A stretch of 34,381 nucleotides of DNA from an uncultured Chloracidobacterium sp. (GCA_937941715.1 CALDGX010000246.1:1-34381); one strand, 5' to 3'. Numbered from the stretch's first letter, positions 7,709 to 16,813 are shown. A program made the numbers and translations. The notes: generated by a model from the letters alone, not told the origin.

Positions 7709-8722
7709 ATGAAGACATTTTTTGTTACGGGCGGTGCGGGGTTTATCGGTTCGGCGTTCATAAGATCGCTGATAGCTGATGACCCCGACGTTATGGTCAT
7801 CAACTACGATGCTCTGACCTATGCCGGCAACCTTGAAAATCTTGCCGGTATCGACGATACCCGCCATACGTTCGTAAACGGCGACATTTGTGACCGCTCT
7901 GCCGTGATGGCTGCGCTGCCGGACGGAGCGGACGCCGTATTCAACTTTGCGGCTGAATCTCATGTCGACCGAAGTATAGCCTCGGCCGACGAATTCCTGC
8001 GGACCAATATCATCGGGACTCAGGTACTGCTCGACGCGGCTCGGGCGAAGGGCGTACGACGATTTGTCCAGATCTCGACCGATGAAGTAATGGGCAGTTT
8101 GCCGGACGAAAGTGACGAGTATTTTACGGAATCATCGCCGCTCCAGCCCAATTCGCCGTACGCCGCATCAAAGGCCTCGGCCGAATTTATTGTGCGGGCC
8201 GCAATCGAGACATTTGGGGTCGACGCCGTCATCACCCGATGCGGTAATAACTACGGCCCGCGGCAGTTTCCTGAAAAACTGATCCCGCTGATGATCGCTA
8301 ACGCGATGAACGACGAATCGCTGCCGGTTTACGGTGATGGCAAGAACGTCCGCGACTGGATATACGTCGACGATCATTGCCGGGCGATACTTCTGGCGTA
8401 CGAGAATGGGCAGTCGGGCGAAGCATACAACATTGGGGCCCGAAACGAACAATATAATATTGACGTGGTCCACGCGATACTCGACGCCCTCGGCAAACCG
8501 TACAGCCTGATCAAATACGTCACTGATCGCCTCGGGCACGACCGCCGCTACGCGATCGATCCGACCAAGGCGGAGACCGAGCTCGGATGGAAGCCGCTGA
8601 CCTCGTGGAAGGACGGGCTCGCCGGAACGATCGATTGGTATCAAAACAATCAGCAATGGGTCGATCACGTCAGGAGCGGCGAATACCGCGAATACTATCG
8701 GCAGATGTATGGCGACGTTTAG
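7709..8722 (+). CDS. rfbB: dTDP-glucose 4,6-dehydratase
   Basis: The 337-residue extended short-chain dehydrogenase/reductase converts dTDP-glucose to dTDP-4-keto-6-deoxyglucose, the second step of dTDP-L-rhamnose synthesis. Visible hallmarks are G8-GAGFIGS (NAD binding), YDALTYAGN, NFAAESHVDRSI, the catalytic T124-D125-E126, Y151-xxx-K155 (YAASK), RCGNNYGPRQFPEKLIP and DGKNVRDWIYVDDH. One residue is unusual: the nearly invariant STDEVYG reads STDEVMG. The catalytic residues themselves are intact. It lies in tandem with rfbD, while rfbA and rfbC are not in the window. The product should serve surface polysaccharide synthesis together with the convergent tyrosine kinase. Confidence 0.96.
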   Translation: MKTFFVTGGAGFIGSAFIRSLIADDPDVMVINYDALTYAGNLENLAGIDDTRHTFVNGDICDRSAVMAALPDGADAVFNFAAESHVDRSIASADEFLRTNIIGTQVLLDAARAKGVRRFVQISTDEVMGSLPDESDEYFTESSPLQPNSPYAASKASAEFIVRAAIETFGVDAVITRCGNNYGPRQFPEKLIPLMIANAMNDESLPVYGDGKNVRDWIYVDDHCRAILLAYENGQSGEAYNIGARNEQYNIDVVHAILDALGKPYSLIKYVTDRLGHDRRYAIDPTKAETELGWKPLTSWKDGLAGTIDWYQNNQQWVDHVRSGEYREYYRQMYGDV

Positions 8723-8759
8723 TTCCTCGAAGCGCCGGCATTTGGCATCATCGAAATTT

Positions 8760-9617
8760 ATGAGAATTTTGGTCACGGGTGCTAACGGGATGGTCGCTCG
8801 GGCGACGGCGACGCACTGCCGCGCGATCGGTGACGATGTTACCGCGCTCGGCCGCGACCGGCTCGACATCTCCGATAGAGATCAGGTATTCGAGGCTGTG
8901 ATCGATCGCGGCTTTGATGCGATCCTGAACTGCGCCGCGTACACTGACGTGGACGGCGCCGAAACGAATCGCGATGCCTGTTATGCCGCTAATGCCGATG
9001 GGGTCGAGAACCTCGCTCTCGCCGCAAAGGTGGGCGGAGCTGTATTTGTCACAATATCGACGGATTTTGTTTTCAGCGGCGAGAATCTCGGGTTTTATAC
9101 CCAACGCGACACGCCCGATCCGCAGTCCGTTTACGGCCGTTCAAAACTGGAAGGCGAGGAGCGGGCTCGCTCGGCAAATGCGGCATCGGTGATCGTCAGA
9201 TCGGGCTGGATCTATGGTACGGACGGAACAAATTTTTTGAGCGTAATGCATCGCCTTCTGGCTGCCGGAAAGCCGATAAAGGCGATCAGTGATGCGTTTG
9301 GGACGCCGACATTTGCCGGCGACCTCGCCCGCCGGCTTCGCGAACTTGCCGAACTGAATCTGCCAGGCACTTTTCACGTGACCAACAGCGGCCCCGGAAT
9401 GAGCTATTTGGAATTTGCCGAGGCGGTTGCCGCGATCGGCGGATTCGATCGCAGGCTGATCGAACCGGTCTCGCGAGAAAGTCTGGATCGCCCGGCACCG
9501 CGGCCGGTTAGTTCGAAACTTGCGTGCCTGTTTAGTGCGCGGCTCGGGCTCAGCAGTATGCCGCTATGGAGCGACTCGCTTAATTCGTTTTTGAGTGGCG
9601 AAGCGGGTACGCTTTGA
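8760..9617 (+). CDS. rfbD: dTDP-4-dehydrorhamnose reductase
   Basis: The 285-residue reductive short-chain dehydrogenase makes dTDP-L-rhamnose, the last step of the pathway. It shows G7-ANGMVA for NADPH binding, LDISD, NCAAYTDVDGAE, the STDFVFSG segment, the catalytic Y125-xxx-K129 (YGRSK), SGWIYGTDGTNF and the C-terminal FHVTNSG...S(Y/W)xEFA region. Start choice: a frame-compatible ATG at 8709 inside the end of rfbB would add 17 residues without homology, while the methionine at 8760 begins directly at the RILVTGANG strand where the family starts. No clear ribosome-binding site precedes 8760, so translation may be coupled to rfbB. Confidence 0.94.
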   Translation: MRILVTGANGMVARATATHCRAIGDDVTALGRDRLDISDRDQVFEAVIDRGFDAILNCAAYTDVDGAETNRDACYAANADGVENLALAAKVGGAVFVTISTDFVFSGENLGFYTQRDTPDPQSVYGRSKLEGEERARSANAASVIVRSGWIYGTDGTNFLSVMHRLLAAGKPIKAISDAFGTPTFAGDLARRLRELAELNLPGTFHVTNSGPGMSYLEFAEAVAAIGGFDRRLIEPVSRESLDRPAPRPVSSKLACLFSARLGLSSMPLWSDSLNSFLSGEAGTL

Positions 9618-9635
9618 CGTCCGGTTGGATCAGGT

Positions 9636-12149
9636 TCAATTATCGACGCCCCGCTTCGAGGTGTCTTCCATGATCGGTGTTTCGTCCGCCTCGCTGCGTC
9701 GATAGTAATCGTAATATCCCGTTCCGTAGTAATCGTATTCCATCGATCCGGATTTGATGCCGTTCAAGACAACCCCGTAGATCCTCGCACCGATATTGCC
9801 GAGCCGCTGCTTGAACTGCCGCATCAGGTGGATCGAACTGCGCCCGGCCATCGCCACCAATACAACACCGTCAACCAGCGTCGACAGGATCGCCGCGTCG
9901 GTGAATGAGATCGCCGGCGGCGAGTCGACAATCACGTGTTTGAACCTGCCTTTAAGGAATTGGATCAGGTTCTTCATCTCGTTCGAACTCAGAAGTTCGG
10001 CCGGGTTTGGCGGGATCGGCCCGCTCGTAATGATCTTCAGCCGCGGCAGACCGGGCGCCGCCTTAATAAGGTTTTCGGTCGATTTTTCGCCGGAAAGGTA
10101 GTTCGTCAGCCCCTGACTGTTATCCAGGCCGAAATGGCTGTGAAGACGCGGCCTCCGCAGATCACAATCGATAATGATTACGTCTACATCCGCCTGCGCC
10201 AGTGTGATCGCGGTATTGATGGCCGTCGTCGTTTTGCCTTCAGACGGCTGCGACGACGTAATAAGGATGGTCTGCGGCGGCTTTCCGGCCGACGAGAACA
10301 ACAGCGACGTCCGCAAATGCCGATATGCTTCGGCCGTCGGCGAGTTGCGCTCGTCGAGCGTTATCAGTGCCGATTGTGCCAGCGAGACCTCATCCCCGCG
10401 GGGCACAAGTCCGGGCAACGGCAATCTCCGTTTTTCTCCTTGAGAATGATGGGGTATCAGCGCCAGCGTCGGAAGACCGAGATTCCGGCTGACATCATCA
10501 GAAGTCTTGACCGAATCGTCGAGGTAATCAAGCAGGAAAGCAAGGCCGATACCGGCCGCCAGCGAGACCAAAAGGGCGACGATTATATTGCGTGTCCGGT
10601 TTGGCCCGATCGGCCCGCCCGGCGTCACAGCTCGGTTCGAAATTTTAATGTTGTTCGGACGTCCGCCGGCGATCGCCAGTTCCTGCTCTTTCTGCCTCTG
10701 AGTGTACGTATCCAGCAGGCTGCGGTTGGTTTCGATCTCACGCTTGCGTGTGATCAGCCGGGTCTCGGCCTGGCCTTCGAAATTGGCATCTTCGGCCGCT
10801 TTCATGTATGCCGCACGAGCCCTGTCCTCACGAAGCCGGGCGGCATCGTACTGTGCCTTAAGGGTCGCAAGTACCTCGCGCTCGGCGCCTTTTTCGAGCT
10901 TTTGACTCTCGGTCTTGATCTTTGACGCGACCTCGTTGTTCACGCGTCCTTTTTGCGCCTCGAGCTCATTTATCTGCGCGGTCACCTCTATGACCGAGGG
11001 ATGTTCTTCGGTATATTTCGAGAGCAGTTTTTTGCGGTTCTCTTTTGCTTCGTCGATCTTCTTGTCGATCTCCTCGATTCGTTTTTCGAGATCGGCCTGG
11101 CGTTTCAGGTTCTGGCTGCGGGCGTCCTGCAACGCCTTGTTGTCGCCGACGACTGACATGATATCGCCCTTTTGGACGGCATTTACCGCCGCCGAATACA
11201 GCGCCTGTATCTTGCCGGTCTCGGACAGCGCGTCGTTGTATTGCGCCTGGAGCGTCGACAGATTGCCGGCCCGCAGGTCGCCGCCCTTTTCCTGCAGCGG
11301 CAGATCGCTCGAGCGCATCTCTTCGATGTAATCGCTTTCTTGTTTAGCGATCGTATTCTTAAGGTCGTCGATCGACTTGGTCAGCTCATCGTACGCGGTC
11401 TGGGCCCCCTCAAGTTCACGTTTTGCGTCCTCGTCGATAAATATCTCAGCGAGTTTGTCGGCGACCTTGGCCGCCAGGACCGGATTCTCATTTTGGACCG
11501 AAACGGTAACGATATTTGTGTCTTCAAGCCGTTCGACCTTCAGACGCGGCCCGGTCAGATTACCGACATAGCGAGACGCAAGAGCCTCTTCTTCCGGCGT
11601 GAGAATGACCTTTCCGGAGTTGGCTGAAGCCGAGTCCGCGATAATCGGTAATGCCGATTCGGCATCGGCTTTTTTCTGATCACCGCCGATCAGTGACCTT
11701 AGACCTCCCAGAAATCCTCGATTCTCATCGCCCAACAGCTTTGCGTCGCGGTGCAGGCCAAGTGCGATGACGACCTTTTTCATCAGATCGGCATTCTGGA
11801 GCAGTTGAAGCTGTGTATTGTAATAGTTAGAATCGTTGCCGAAATTGATGTTGATCGCTTCTTTCTGCGTCACTTGCGGCTTGCGGGGTTCGATGATCAG
11901 TTCAGTACTTGCCTGATAGATAGAGGGCTGTCGAAACGAATATAGCGAAACCGCGGCCGTTACGACGACGGCGATCGCCAAGATGATCGGCAAACGCTTA
12001 TAGACGATATTAAAGTACTGCCGGATCGAGCGCTTGTTGGCAAACGATTCGTCGTCATAGTACGACGAGTAACTCGGCGGATACTCGTTTCCGGCCGGCC
12101 GCATCTCGACCGATTTTGGTAAGGGCGTCAGCCTTTGATCTTGCTCCAT
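9636..12149 (-). CDS. Wzc-like polysaccharide co-polymerase and BY-type tyrosine autokinase
   Basis: The 837-residue inner-membrane protein has a cytosolic N terminus, a first membrane helix (about 54-71) and a Wzz/GumC-like periplasmic domain with long coiled coils (about 220-480). A second helix (about 520-542) leads to a bacterial tyrosine kinase domain with Walker A SEGKTTT (about 635), Walker A' VIIIDCDLRRPR (about 661) and Walker B HVIVDSPP (about 740). The C-terminal tail has seven tyrosines in 13 residues (EYDYYGTGYYDYY), the autophosphorylation cluster. Such proteins control chain length and export of capsular or exopolysaccharides. It converges with rfbBD (18-base gap). No Wzy, Wza or phosphatase genes are in the window. 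An extended -10 at 12207-12215 may be its promoter. Confidence 0.95.
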   Translation of the reverse strand: MEQDQRLTPLPKSVEMRPAGNEYPPSYSSYYDDESFANKRSIRQYFNIVYKRLPIILAIAVVVTAAVSLYSFRQPSIYQASTELIIEPRKPQVTQKEAININFGNDSNYYNTQLQLLQNADLMKKVVIALGLHRDAKLLGDENRGFLGGLRSLIGGDQKKADAESALPIIADSASANSGKVILTPEEEALASRYVGNLTGPRLKVERLEDTNIVTVSVQNENPVLAAKVADKLAEIFIDEDAKRELEGAQTAYDELTKSIDDLKNTIAKQESDYIEEMRSSDLPLQEKGGDLRAGNLSTLQAQYNDALSETGKIQALYSAAVNAVQKGDIMSVVGDNKALQDARSQNLKRQADLEKRIEEIDKKIDEAKENRKKLLSKYTEEHPSVIEVTAQINELEAQKGRVNNEVASKIKTESQKLEKGAEREVLATLKAQYDAARLREDRARAAYMKAAEDANFEGQAETRLITRKREIETNRSLLDTYTQRQKEQELAIAGGRPNNIKISNRAVTPGGPIGPNRTRNIIVALLVSLAAGIGLAFLLDYLDDSVKTSDDVSRNLGLPTLALIPHHSQGEKRRLPLPGLVPRGDEVSLAQSALITLDERNSPTAEAYRHLRTSLLFSSAGKPPQTILITSSQPSEGKTTTAINTAITLAQADVDVIIIDCDLRRPRLHSHFGLDNSQGLTNYLSGEKSTENLIKAAPGLPRLKIITSGPIPPNPAELLSSNEMKNLIQFLKGRFKHVIVDSPPAISFTDAAILSTLVDGVVLVAMAGRSSIHLMRQFKQRLGNIGARIYGVVLNGIKSGSMEYDYYGTGYYDYYRRSEADETPIMEDTSKRGVDN

Positions 12150-12206
12150 ACAGCCGTTAATTCACGTTCGCCGGATCGGAACGTTGTGATCACTCAGCGA
12201 ACTAGT

Positions 12207-12215
12207 TTTATACCA
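12207..12215 (-). promoter_or_regulatory. extended -10 promoter of the tyrosine kinase gene
   Basis: The minus strand reads TGGTATAAA, a TGn-extended -10, ending 57 bases before the ATG at 12149. No good -35 is visible, as is common for extended -10 promoters. It diverges from the equivalent TGGTATATT at 12297-12305. Confidence 0.45.
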
Positions 12216-12265
12216 TATTTGGCCCGAATTAGCACTATTTTTGCCCGACATTTGGTGCTCCCGCG

Positions 12266-12305
12266 GCCAGGTGTTTTGGTTGGCGCCAAAGCCAGGTGGT
12301 ATATT
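12266..12305 (+). promoter_or_regulatory. promoter/operator of the fused oxidoreductase gene
   Basis: An extended -10 TGGTATATT (12297-12305) lies 34 bases before the ATG at 12340. A perfect 10-base palindrome TTGGCGCCAA (12280-12289) occupies the -35/spacer region and is flanked by two direct copies of GCCAGGTG (12266-12273 and 12291-12298, 25 bases apart). The arrangement looks like a repressor or activator site; the regulator is unknown. Confidence 0.5.
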
Positions 12306-12339
12306 GTTCATTTGGCTTTACCTGCGGGATGCAGGCTGT

Positions 12340-15300
12340 ATGGACATTACTATGACGGATAACAATTCGATCGGATCGCGTGATTTTGCTCTTGGCGTTC
12401 CCGGCTTTAATTATTCAGATCTTTTTGACGCCGCAAGGTTAAAGGACCTCGCCGAGGCATTTTATTCGGAGGTAGCCGATAAGGAACCGGTCCTGCACGA
12501 CGCCCTGACAAAATACATTGCCAACCGCGGCCATGGATTCGAACGCCGGGCAGTGTCAAAGATCCTCACCGATTCGGCCCCCTACCTCTCTGATTTTGTG
12601 GCGCGTTTGTTTGGTATCGGCGATGTTCGCGCCGCGGTCGAGTCCGACGTGCGTATCCAAAATCCGGTTTGGCAATACAAGTTTTTTGTTCAGCGGCGGG
12701 CGACCAAGACATTCAAGGCTGACGCGATCGGCCGGTTCAATGAGAGTGAACTGTGGGAAGCGGTATGCGAATTGAGAAACAGCTCGTTCGACCAAACTTT
12801 AGTCTATGACGAGGAGCTGTCGATCGCGACAATGACCTCAATTCTGGTAAAGGCCGAAGAAGAACTTACAAAGGGCGTCGATCCCGATCCGGCAACCAAG
12901 CGAACGATCGAAAAGATACAGTCCGCGTATACCAACCTGAGCGAAAAGCCCTTCGGCAAGTTGTTTTCGGAATTTGTGCTTGAGGTCGACAGCACCGACG
13001 ACCTTCTTACCGTAAAGGCAGCCCTCCGCCTGATCGAGGCGTGGTCGGCGTCGGCATTCTTTAACAAGTCAAAGCGTTGGCATAGCTTCAGGACCCCTCA
13101 TCCGCTCGATTATCAAAACCTGGTCCATCTGATCCATCCGGACCCGGCGATGTCCAATCTCATGCGGGGAGAGGACTCGTTAATGCGTAAGCGTGACGGT
13201 TTCAAGCTCACTGACGACCGCGGCACCATGCGCGACGCCCTTTACGAGATCGATTACTGCATGATCTGTCACGAGCGCGAAAAGGACGCGTGCTCGACCG
13301 GGCTGCGTGAGGCCGACGGCACGGCAAAGCGCAATCCGCTCGGCATCAAGACCGAAGGGTGCCCGCTCGACGAGCGCATTTCCGAGATGCACATGCTCAA
13401 AAAGCAAGGCGATCCGATCGGCTCGCTGGCGATCGTCGCGATCGACAACCCGATGTGCGCGGGCACCGGGCACCGCATCTGCAACGACTGTATGAAGGGC
13501 TGCATCTTTCAGAAGCAGGAGCCGGTAAATATCCCGCTGGCCGAGACCGCATCTCTCACCGACGTGCTGAAGATGCCGTACGGCTTCGAGATCTACAGCC
13601 TGCTCACCCGCTGGAATCCGCTTAATGCAAAGCGGCCTTACGCACTTCCCTACAATGGCAAGAACGTGATGGTCGTCGGGCTCGGGCCCGCCGGATATAC
13701 GCTGTCGCATTACCTTCTTAATGAAGGCTTTGGCGTGGTCGGCCTCGACGGGTTAAAGATCGAACCGCTGCCGTCGGACTGGACCGGCGATTGCGGCACA
13801 ACTGTCCCAAAGGCGATCAAAGATATCGGCGAAGTGACCGAGGAGCTCGACGAACGCATTCTCTCGGGATTTGGCGGCGTTTCTGAATACGGCATCACGG
13901 TCCGCTGGGACAAGAACTTTCTGACCATGATCCAGCTGATGCTGACCCGGCGCAAGCGGTTTCGTGCCTACGGCGGCGTCCGGTTTGGCGGAACATTGAC
14001 GATCGAGGACGCGTGGGATTTCGGTTTTGACCATATCGCGATCGCAACCGGAGCCGGCCGCCCGACTATCGTGCCGATGAAAAATAACCTGATCCGCGGC
14101 ATCCGTCAGGCGTCGGACTTCCTGATGGCCCTGCAGCTTACCGGTGCGTTTAAGAAAGATACGCTTTCAAACCTGCAGGTGCGCTTGCCCGCGGTGGTGA
14201 TCGGCGGCGGGCTCACGGGTATCGACACGGCTACCGAAATATTTGCCTATTACCCTGTGCAGGTCGAAAAAATGCTCGGAAAATACGAGCAGGTGGTCGA
14301 GCAGTTTGGCGAGGAGAAGGTCCTTGCGGCGTATGATGCCGAGGAACTTGCCATATTTAAGGAATTCATCGAACACGGCCGGGCAGTTCGCGCCGAACGT
14401 GCGCGTGCCGCGGCTGCCGGCGAAGAACCGAATTTTGTACCGCTCGTTCAGGGTTGGGGAGGAGTTTCGCTGGTTTACCGCAAGCGATTGCAGGATTCGC
14501 CGGCTTATCGCCTAAATCACGAAGAGGTTCAGAAAGCTCTCGAAGAGGGCATAAACATCGTCGAGTGCATGAGCCCGACCGAGGCCGTGCCCGACGAGTT
14601 CGGCGCCGTCAAGGCACTTATTTTCGAACGCCTGGACTATAACGCGGAGAACGGAAAATTTGAAAAAAGCGGTACGACGCACGAGTTTCCGGCCCGCACC
14701 GTATGCGTCGCCGCCGGAACGTCGCCAAACGTGATCTACGAAAAGGAAAAGCCCGGAACGTTCAAGATGGACGAATGGCGTCAGTTCTTCCAACCCCACA
14801 GGGTCGAGCGCGGTGCAGACGGCGGCCTGCACACAGTTGAGACGGAAAAGGGAGAAACAGGTTTCTTTACGTCATACGAGCATGACGGCAAATTCATTAG
14901 CTACTATGGCGACAATCACCCGCAATACGCCGGAAACGTGGTCAAGGCGATGGCCTCGGCCAAGCACGGTTATGAACGGGTTGCCGAGATCTTTGCGGAC
15001 GAATTGGCGGCCCGCGGGACATTGCCGCAGCAGGAACGTGACCGCATCTTTGACGACCTGACCGCCACGCTCGATGAGCAACTCCGTGCGTATGTCGTTA
15101 AGGTCGAACGCCTGACCCCGACCATCGTTGATGTCGTCGTCAAGGCCCCGCTTCAGGCGAGAAAGTTCGAACCGGGACAGTTTTACCGTCTGCAGAATTT
15201 TGAGACCACCGCGCCGGTAATCGACGGCAAACGCCTGATGATGGAGGGCCTCGCACTGACCGGTGCGTGGGTCGATGAGGAAAAGGGCCTCTTGTCGATG

Positions 15301-16074
15301 ATCGTCCTCGAAATGGGAACGTCCTCGCGAATGTGTCAGTTGCTCAAGGAGGGCGAGGAAGTACTGGTGATGGGCCCGACCGGGACACCGACTGAGATCA
15401 CTGAGAACGAGACCGTTCTGCTTGCCGGCGGCGGCCTCGGAAACGCGGTGCTGTTCTCGATCGCCCGGGCACTGCGTGCAAAGAACAACAAGGTGATCTA
15501 CTTCGCCGGATACAAGAACGGCGCCGACCTTTTCAAGCGCGAGGAGATCGAAGATGCGACCGATCAGGTGATCTGGGCGACCGATTGGGGTAATGAGATC
15601 ACACCTCAGCGGCCGCAGGACGCTCATTTCCGCGGAAATATCGTCGAGGCGATGATCGCCTACGCCGAGGGCAAACTGGGCGAAAAGACCGTCGATCTTA
15701 AGGACGTCGACCGAATTATAGCCATCGGGTCAGACCGTATGATGAACGGCGTCCGTGAGGCTCGCCATTCGTCGCTAAAGCCCTATCTAAAGGAACATCA
15801 TGTCGCGATCGGGTCGATAAACTCGCCGATGCAATGCATGATGAAAGAGGTCTGCGCCCAGTGTCTGCAGCGCCACGTCAATCCGCACACGGGCGAAGAG
15901 TTCTTCGTTTTCTCGTGCTTTAATCAGGACCAGCATCTCGATTTTGTCGATTTCAAGAACCTCAATGACCGATTAAAGGCGAACAGCATTCAGGAAAAGC
16001 TCACAAACATGTGGCTTGACCGGACATTTGGCGGCGAGGAATTCAAGAATCGGTTCGGCGTGGTAAATGCGTGA
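12340..16074 (+). CDS. fused GltD/NfnB-like and PyrK/NfnA-like iron-sulfur flavoprotein oxidoreductase
   Basis: The 1,244-residue cytosolic protein has four parts. Residues 1-300 are helical and unrecognised. A cysteine-rich segment follows (C307, C310, C318, C341, C373, C381, C384, C388), resembling the iron-sulfur domain before GltD flavoproteins. Then comes a two-dinucleotide-fold flavoprotein module with G447-LGPAG (FAD) and G622-GGLTGIDTATE (NAD(P)H). Last is a ferredoxin-reductase-like module (about 912-1140; KFEPGQFYRLQNF, GGGLGNAVL at 1030) with a C-terminal [2Fe-2S]-like set C1166-x5-C1172-x2-C1175-x17-C1193. This is both halves of an Nfn-type transhydrogenase in one chain, so electron transfer between NAD(P) pools or ferredoxin is likely, but the acceptor and any bifurcation are inference. 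The ATG was chosen for its distance to the promoter; ATG 12352 is an alternative, and the TTG at 12241 is upstream of the promoter. Confidence 0.88.
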   Translation: MDITMTDNNSIGSRDFALGVPGFNYSDLFDAARLKDLAEAFYSEVADKEPVLHDALTKYIANRGHGFERRAVSKILTDSAPYLSDFVARLFGIGDVRAAVESDVRIQNPVWQYKFFVQRRATKTFKADAIGRFNESELWEAVCELRNSSFDQTLVYDEELSIATMTSILVKAEEELTKGVDPDPATKRTIEKIQSAYTNLSEKPFGKLFSEFVLEVDSTDDLLTVKAALRLIEAWSASAFFNKSKRWHSFRTPHPLDYQNLVHLIHPDPAMSNLMRGEDSLMRKRDGFKLTDDRGTMRDALYEIDYCMICHEREKDACSTGLREADGTAKRNPLGIKTEGCPLDERISEMHMLKKQGDPIGSLAIVAIDNPMCAGTGHRICNDCMKGCIFQKQEPVNIPLAETASLTDVLKMPYGFEIYSLLTRWNPLNAKRPYALPYNGKNVMVVGLGPAGYTLSHYLLNEGFGVVGLDGLKIEPLPSDWTGDCGTTVPKAIKDIGEVTEELDERILSGFGGVSEYGITVRWDKNFLTMIQLMLTRRKRFRAYGGVRFGGTLTIEDAWDFGFDHIAIATGAGRPTIVPMKNNLIRGIRQASDFLMALQLTGAFKKDTLSNLQVRLPAVVIGGGLTGIDTATEIFAYYPVQVEKMLGKYEQVVEQFGEEKVLAAYDAEELAIFKEFIEHGRAVRAERARAAAAGEEPNFVPLVQGWGGVSLVYRKRLQDSPAYRLNHEEVQKALEEGINIVECMSPTEAVPDEFGAVKALIFERLDYNAENGKFEKSGTTHEFPARTVCVAAGTSPNVIYEKEKPGTFKMDEWRQFFQPHRVERGADGGLHTVETEKGETGFFTSYEHDGKFISYYGDNHPQYAGNVVKAMASAKHGYERVAEIFADELAARGTLPQQERDRIFDDLTATLDEQLRAYVVKVERLTPTIVDVVVKAPLQARKFEPGQFYRLQNFETTAPVIDGKRLMMEGLALTGAWVDEEKGLLSMIVLEMGTSSRMCQLLKEGEEVLVMGPTGTPTEITENETVLLAGGGLGNAVLFSIARALRAKNNKVIYFAGYKNGADLFKREEIEDATDQVIWATDWGNEITPQRPQDAHFRGNIVEAMIAYAEGKLGEKTVDLKDVDRIIAIGSDRMMNGVREARHSSLKPYLKEHHVAIGSINSPMQCMMKEVCAQCLQRHVNPHTGEEFFVFSCFNQDQHLDFVDFKNLNDRLKANSIQEKLTNMWLDRTFGGEEFKNRFGVVNA

Positions 16075-16078
16075 CGGC

Positions 16079-16771
16079 TCAGGCCTGAACAACCTTCCGG
16101 ATCACAAAAGCCGGCGTTGCCGAATTGGTCCTTTTTTGCGGGCGAGCGATCATGAGTCCGTGCCGCGGCAACTCGCGCCGAAGCATCCACTCGGTCTGGT
16201 ATGACTCGTGGAGCGGTTTGAACCGCGGTTGGCGGCCGAAAATGTGATAAATGGTGCCGGCGGCAAGGACGCGTGTGCCGTGAATGACCGGCGACGGTCC
16301 TCCGCCCTTGAGGCCGCGAACTATCTCACCAATATAGAAACGCGGATGGTGGATCTTCAAGAGCAGCGTCCCTCCGGGCCGCATCACTCTGGCCATTTCA
16401 GAGATCGCCAGAGCATTATCCATATACGGTAACGCCAGGCCGCAATTCAATACGTCGAAACTCTCGTTTTCAAAGGGAAGTGCTTCTGCCATTGAGCGTA
16501 TGAATGTGACGCGAGCGTCGGGAAATTTCTCTTCGTATAACGCTCGTCCGATACGCAAACTGTCTTCGCTCACGTCAACGCCCACCGCTATTGCCCCCGC
16601 CGCGACAGCAAGCGGATAGAGGGCCTGTCCGATCCCGCACCCTACATCGAGCACACTCGAAATTTGGAGATCGCCGATCTCGGACCCGAGGCCGTCTTCA
16701 TCGCGTGCAGTGTTTAGTTCCCGCAGAAAATTCGCCTTTGTCGCAGCATAGTACTGCTCGTCTTCAGTCAT
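16079..16771 (-). CDS. class I SAM-dependent methyltransferase
   Basis: The 230-residue protein has a UbiE/Methyltransf_11-type Rossmann fold. Motif I is SSVLDVGCGIGQAL (about 39-52), the acidic ribose-binding residue lies in AVGVDVSEDSL, motif II is EALPFENESFDVLNCGLALPYM, and motif III is RVMRPGGTLLLKIHHP. The C-terminal ~70 residues (RGLKGGGPSPVIHGTRVLAAG...) presumably carry substrate specificity, which cannot be named. It converges on the fused oxidoreductase with only 4 bases between stop codons, leaving no room for a separate terminator. No partner gene suggests a pathway. Confidence 0.88.
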   Translation of the reverse strand: MTEDEQYYAATKANFLRELNTARDEDGLGSEIGDLQISSVLDVGCGIGQALYPLAVAAGAIAVGVDVSEDSLRIGRALYEEKFPDARVTFIRSMAEALPFENESFDVLNCGLALPYMDNALAISEMARVMRPGGTLLLKIHHPRFYIGEIVRGLKGGGPSPVIHGTRVLAAGTIYHIFGRQPRFKPLHESYQTEWMLRRELPRHGLMIARPQKRTNSATPAFVIRKVVQA

Positions 16772-16813
16772 ATTCAGTCATCAACCCGACAAATTGCGTC
16801 GCCGGCCCAGCGA

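Noticed and set aside
8709..8759. Upstream ATG as start of rfbD
   Set aside because: It adds 17 residues without similarity before the nucleotide-binding strand that begins the family.
8168..8869. 233-codon minus-strand open frame across rfbB/rfbD
   Set aside because: It is antisense to two well-identified genes and its composition is typical of a shadow frame in high-G+C DNA.
9936..10925. 329-codon plus-strand open frame
   Set aside because: It is the antisense shadow of the tyrosine kinase gene, with no signal, domain or ribosome-binding site.
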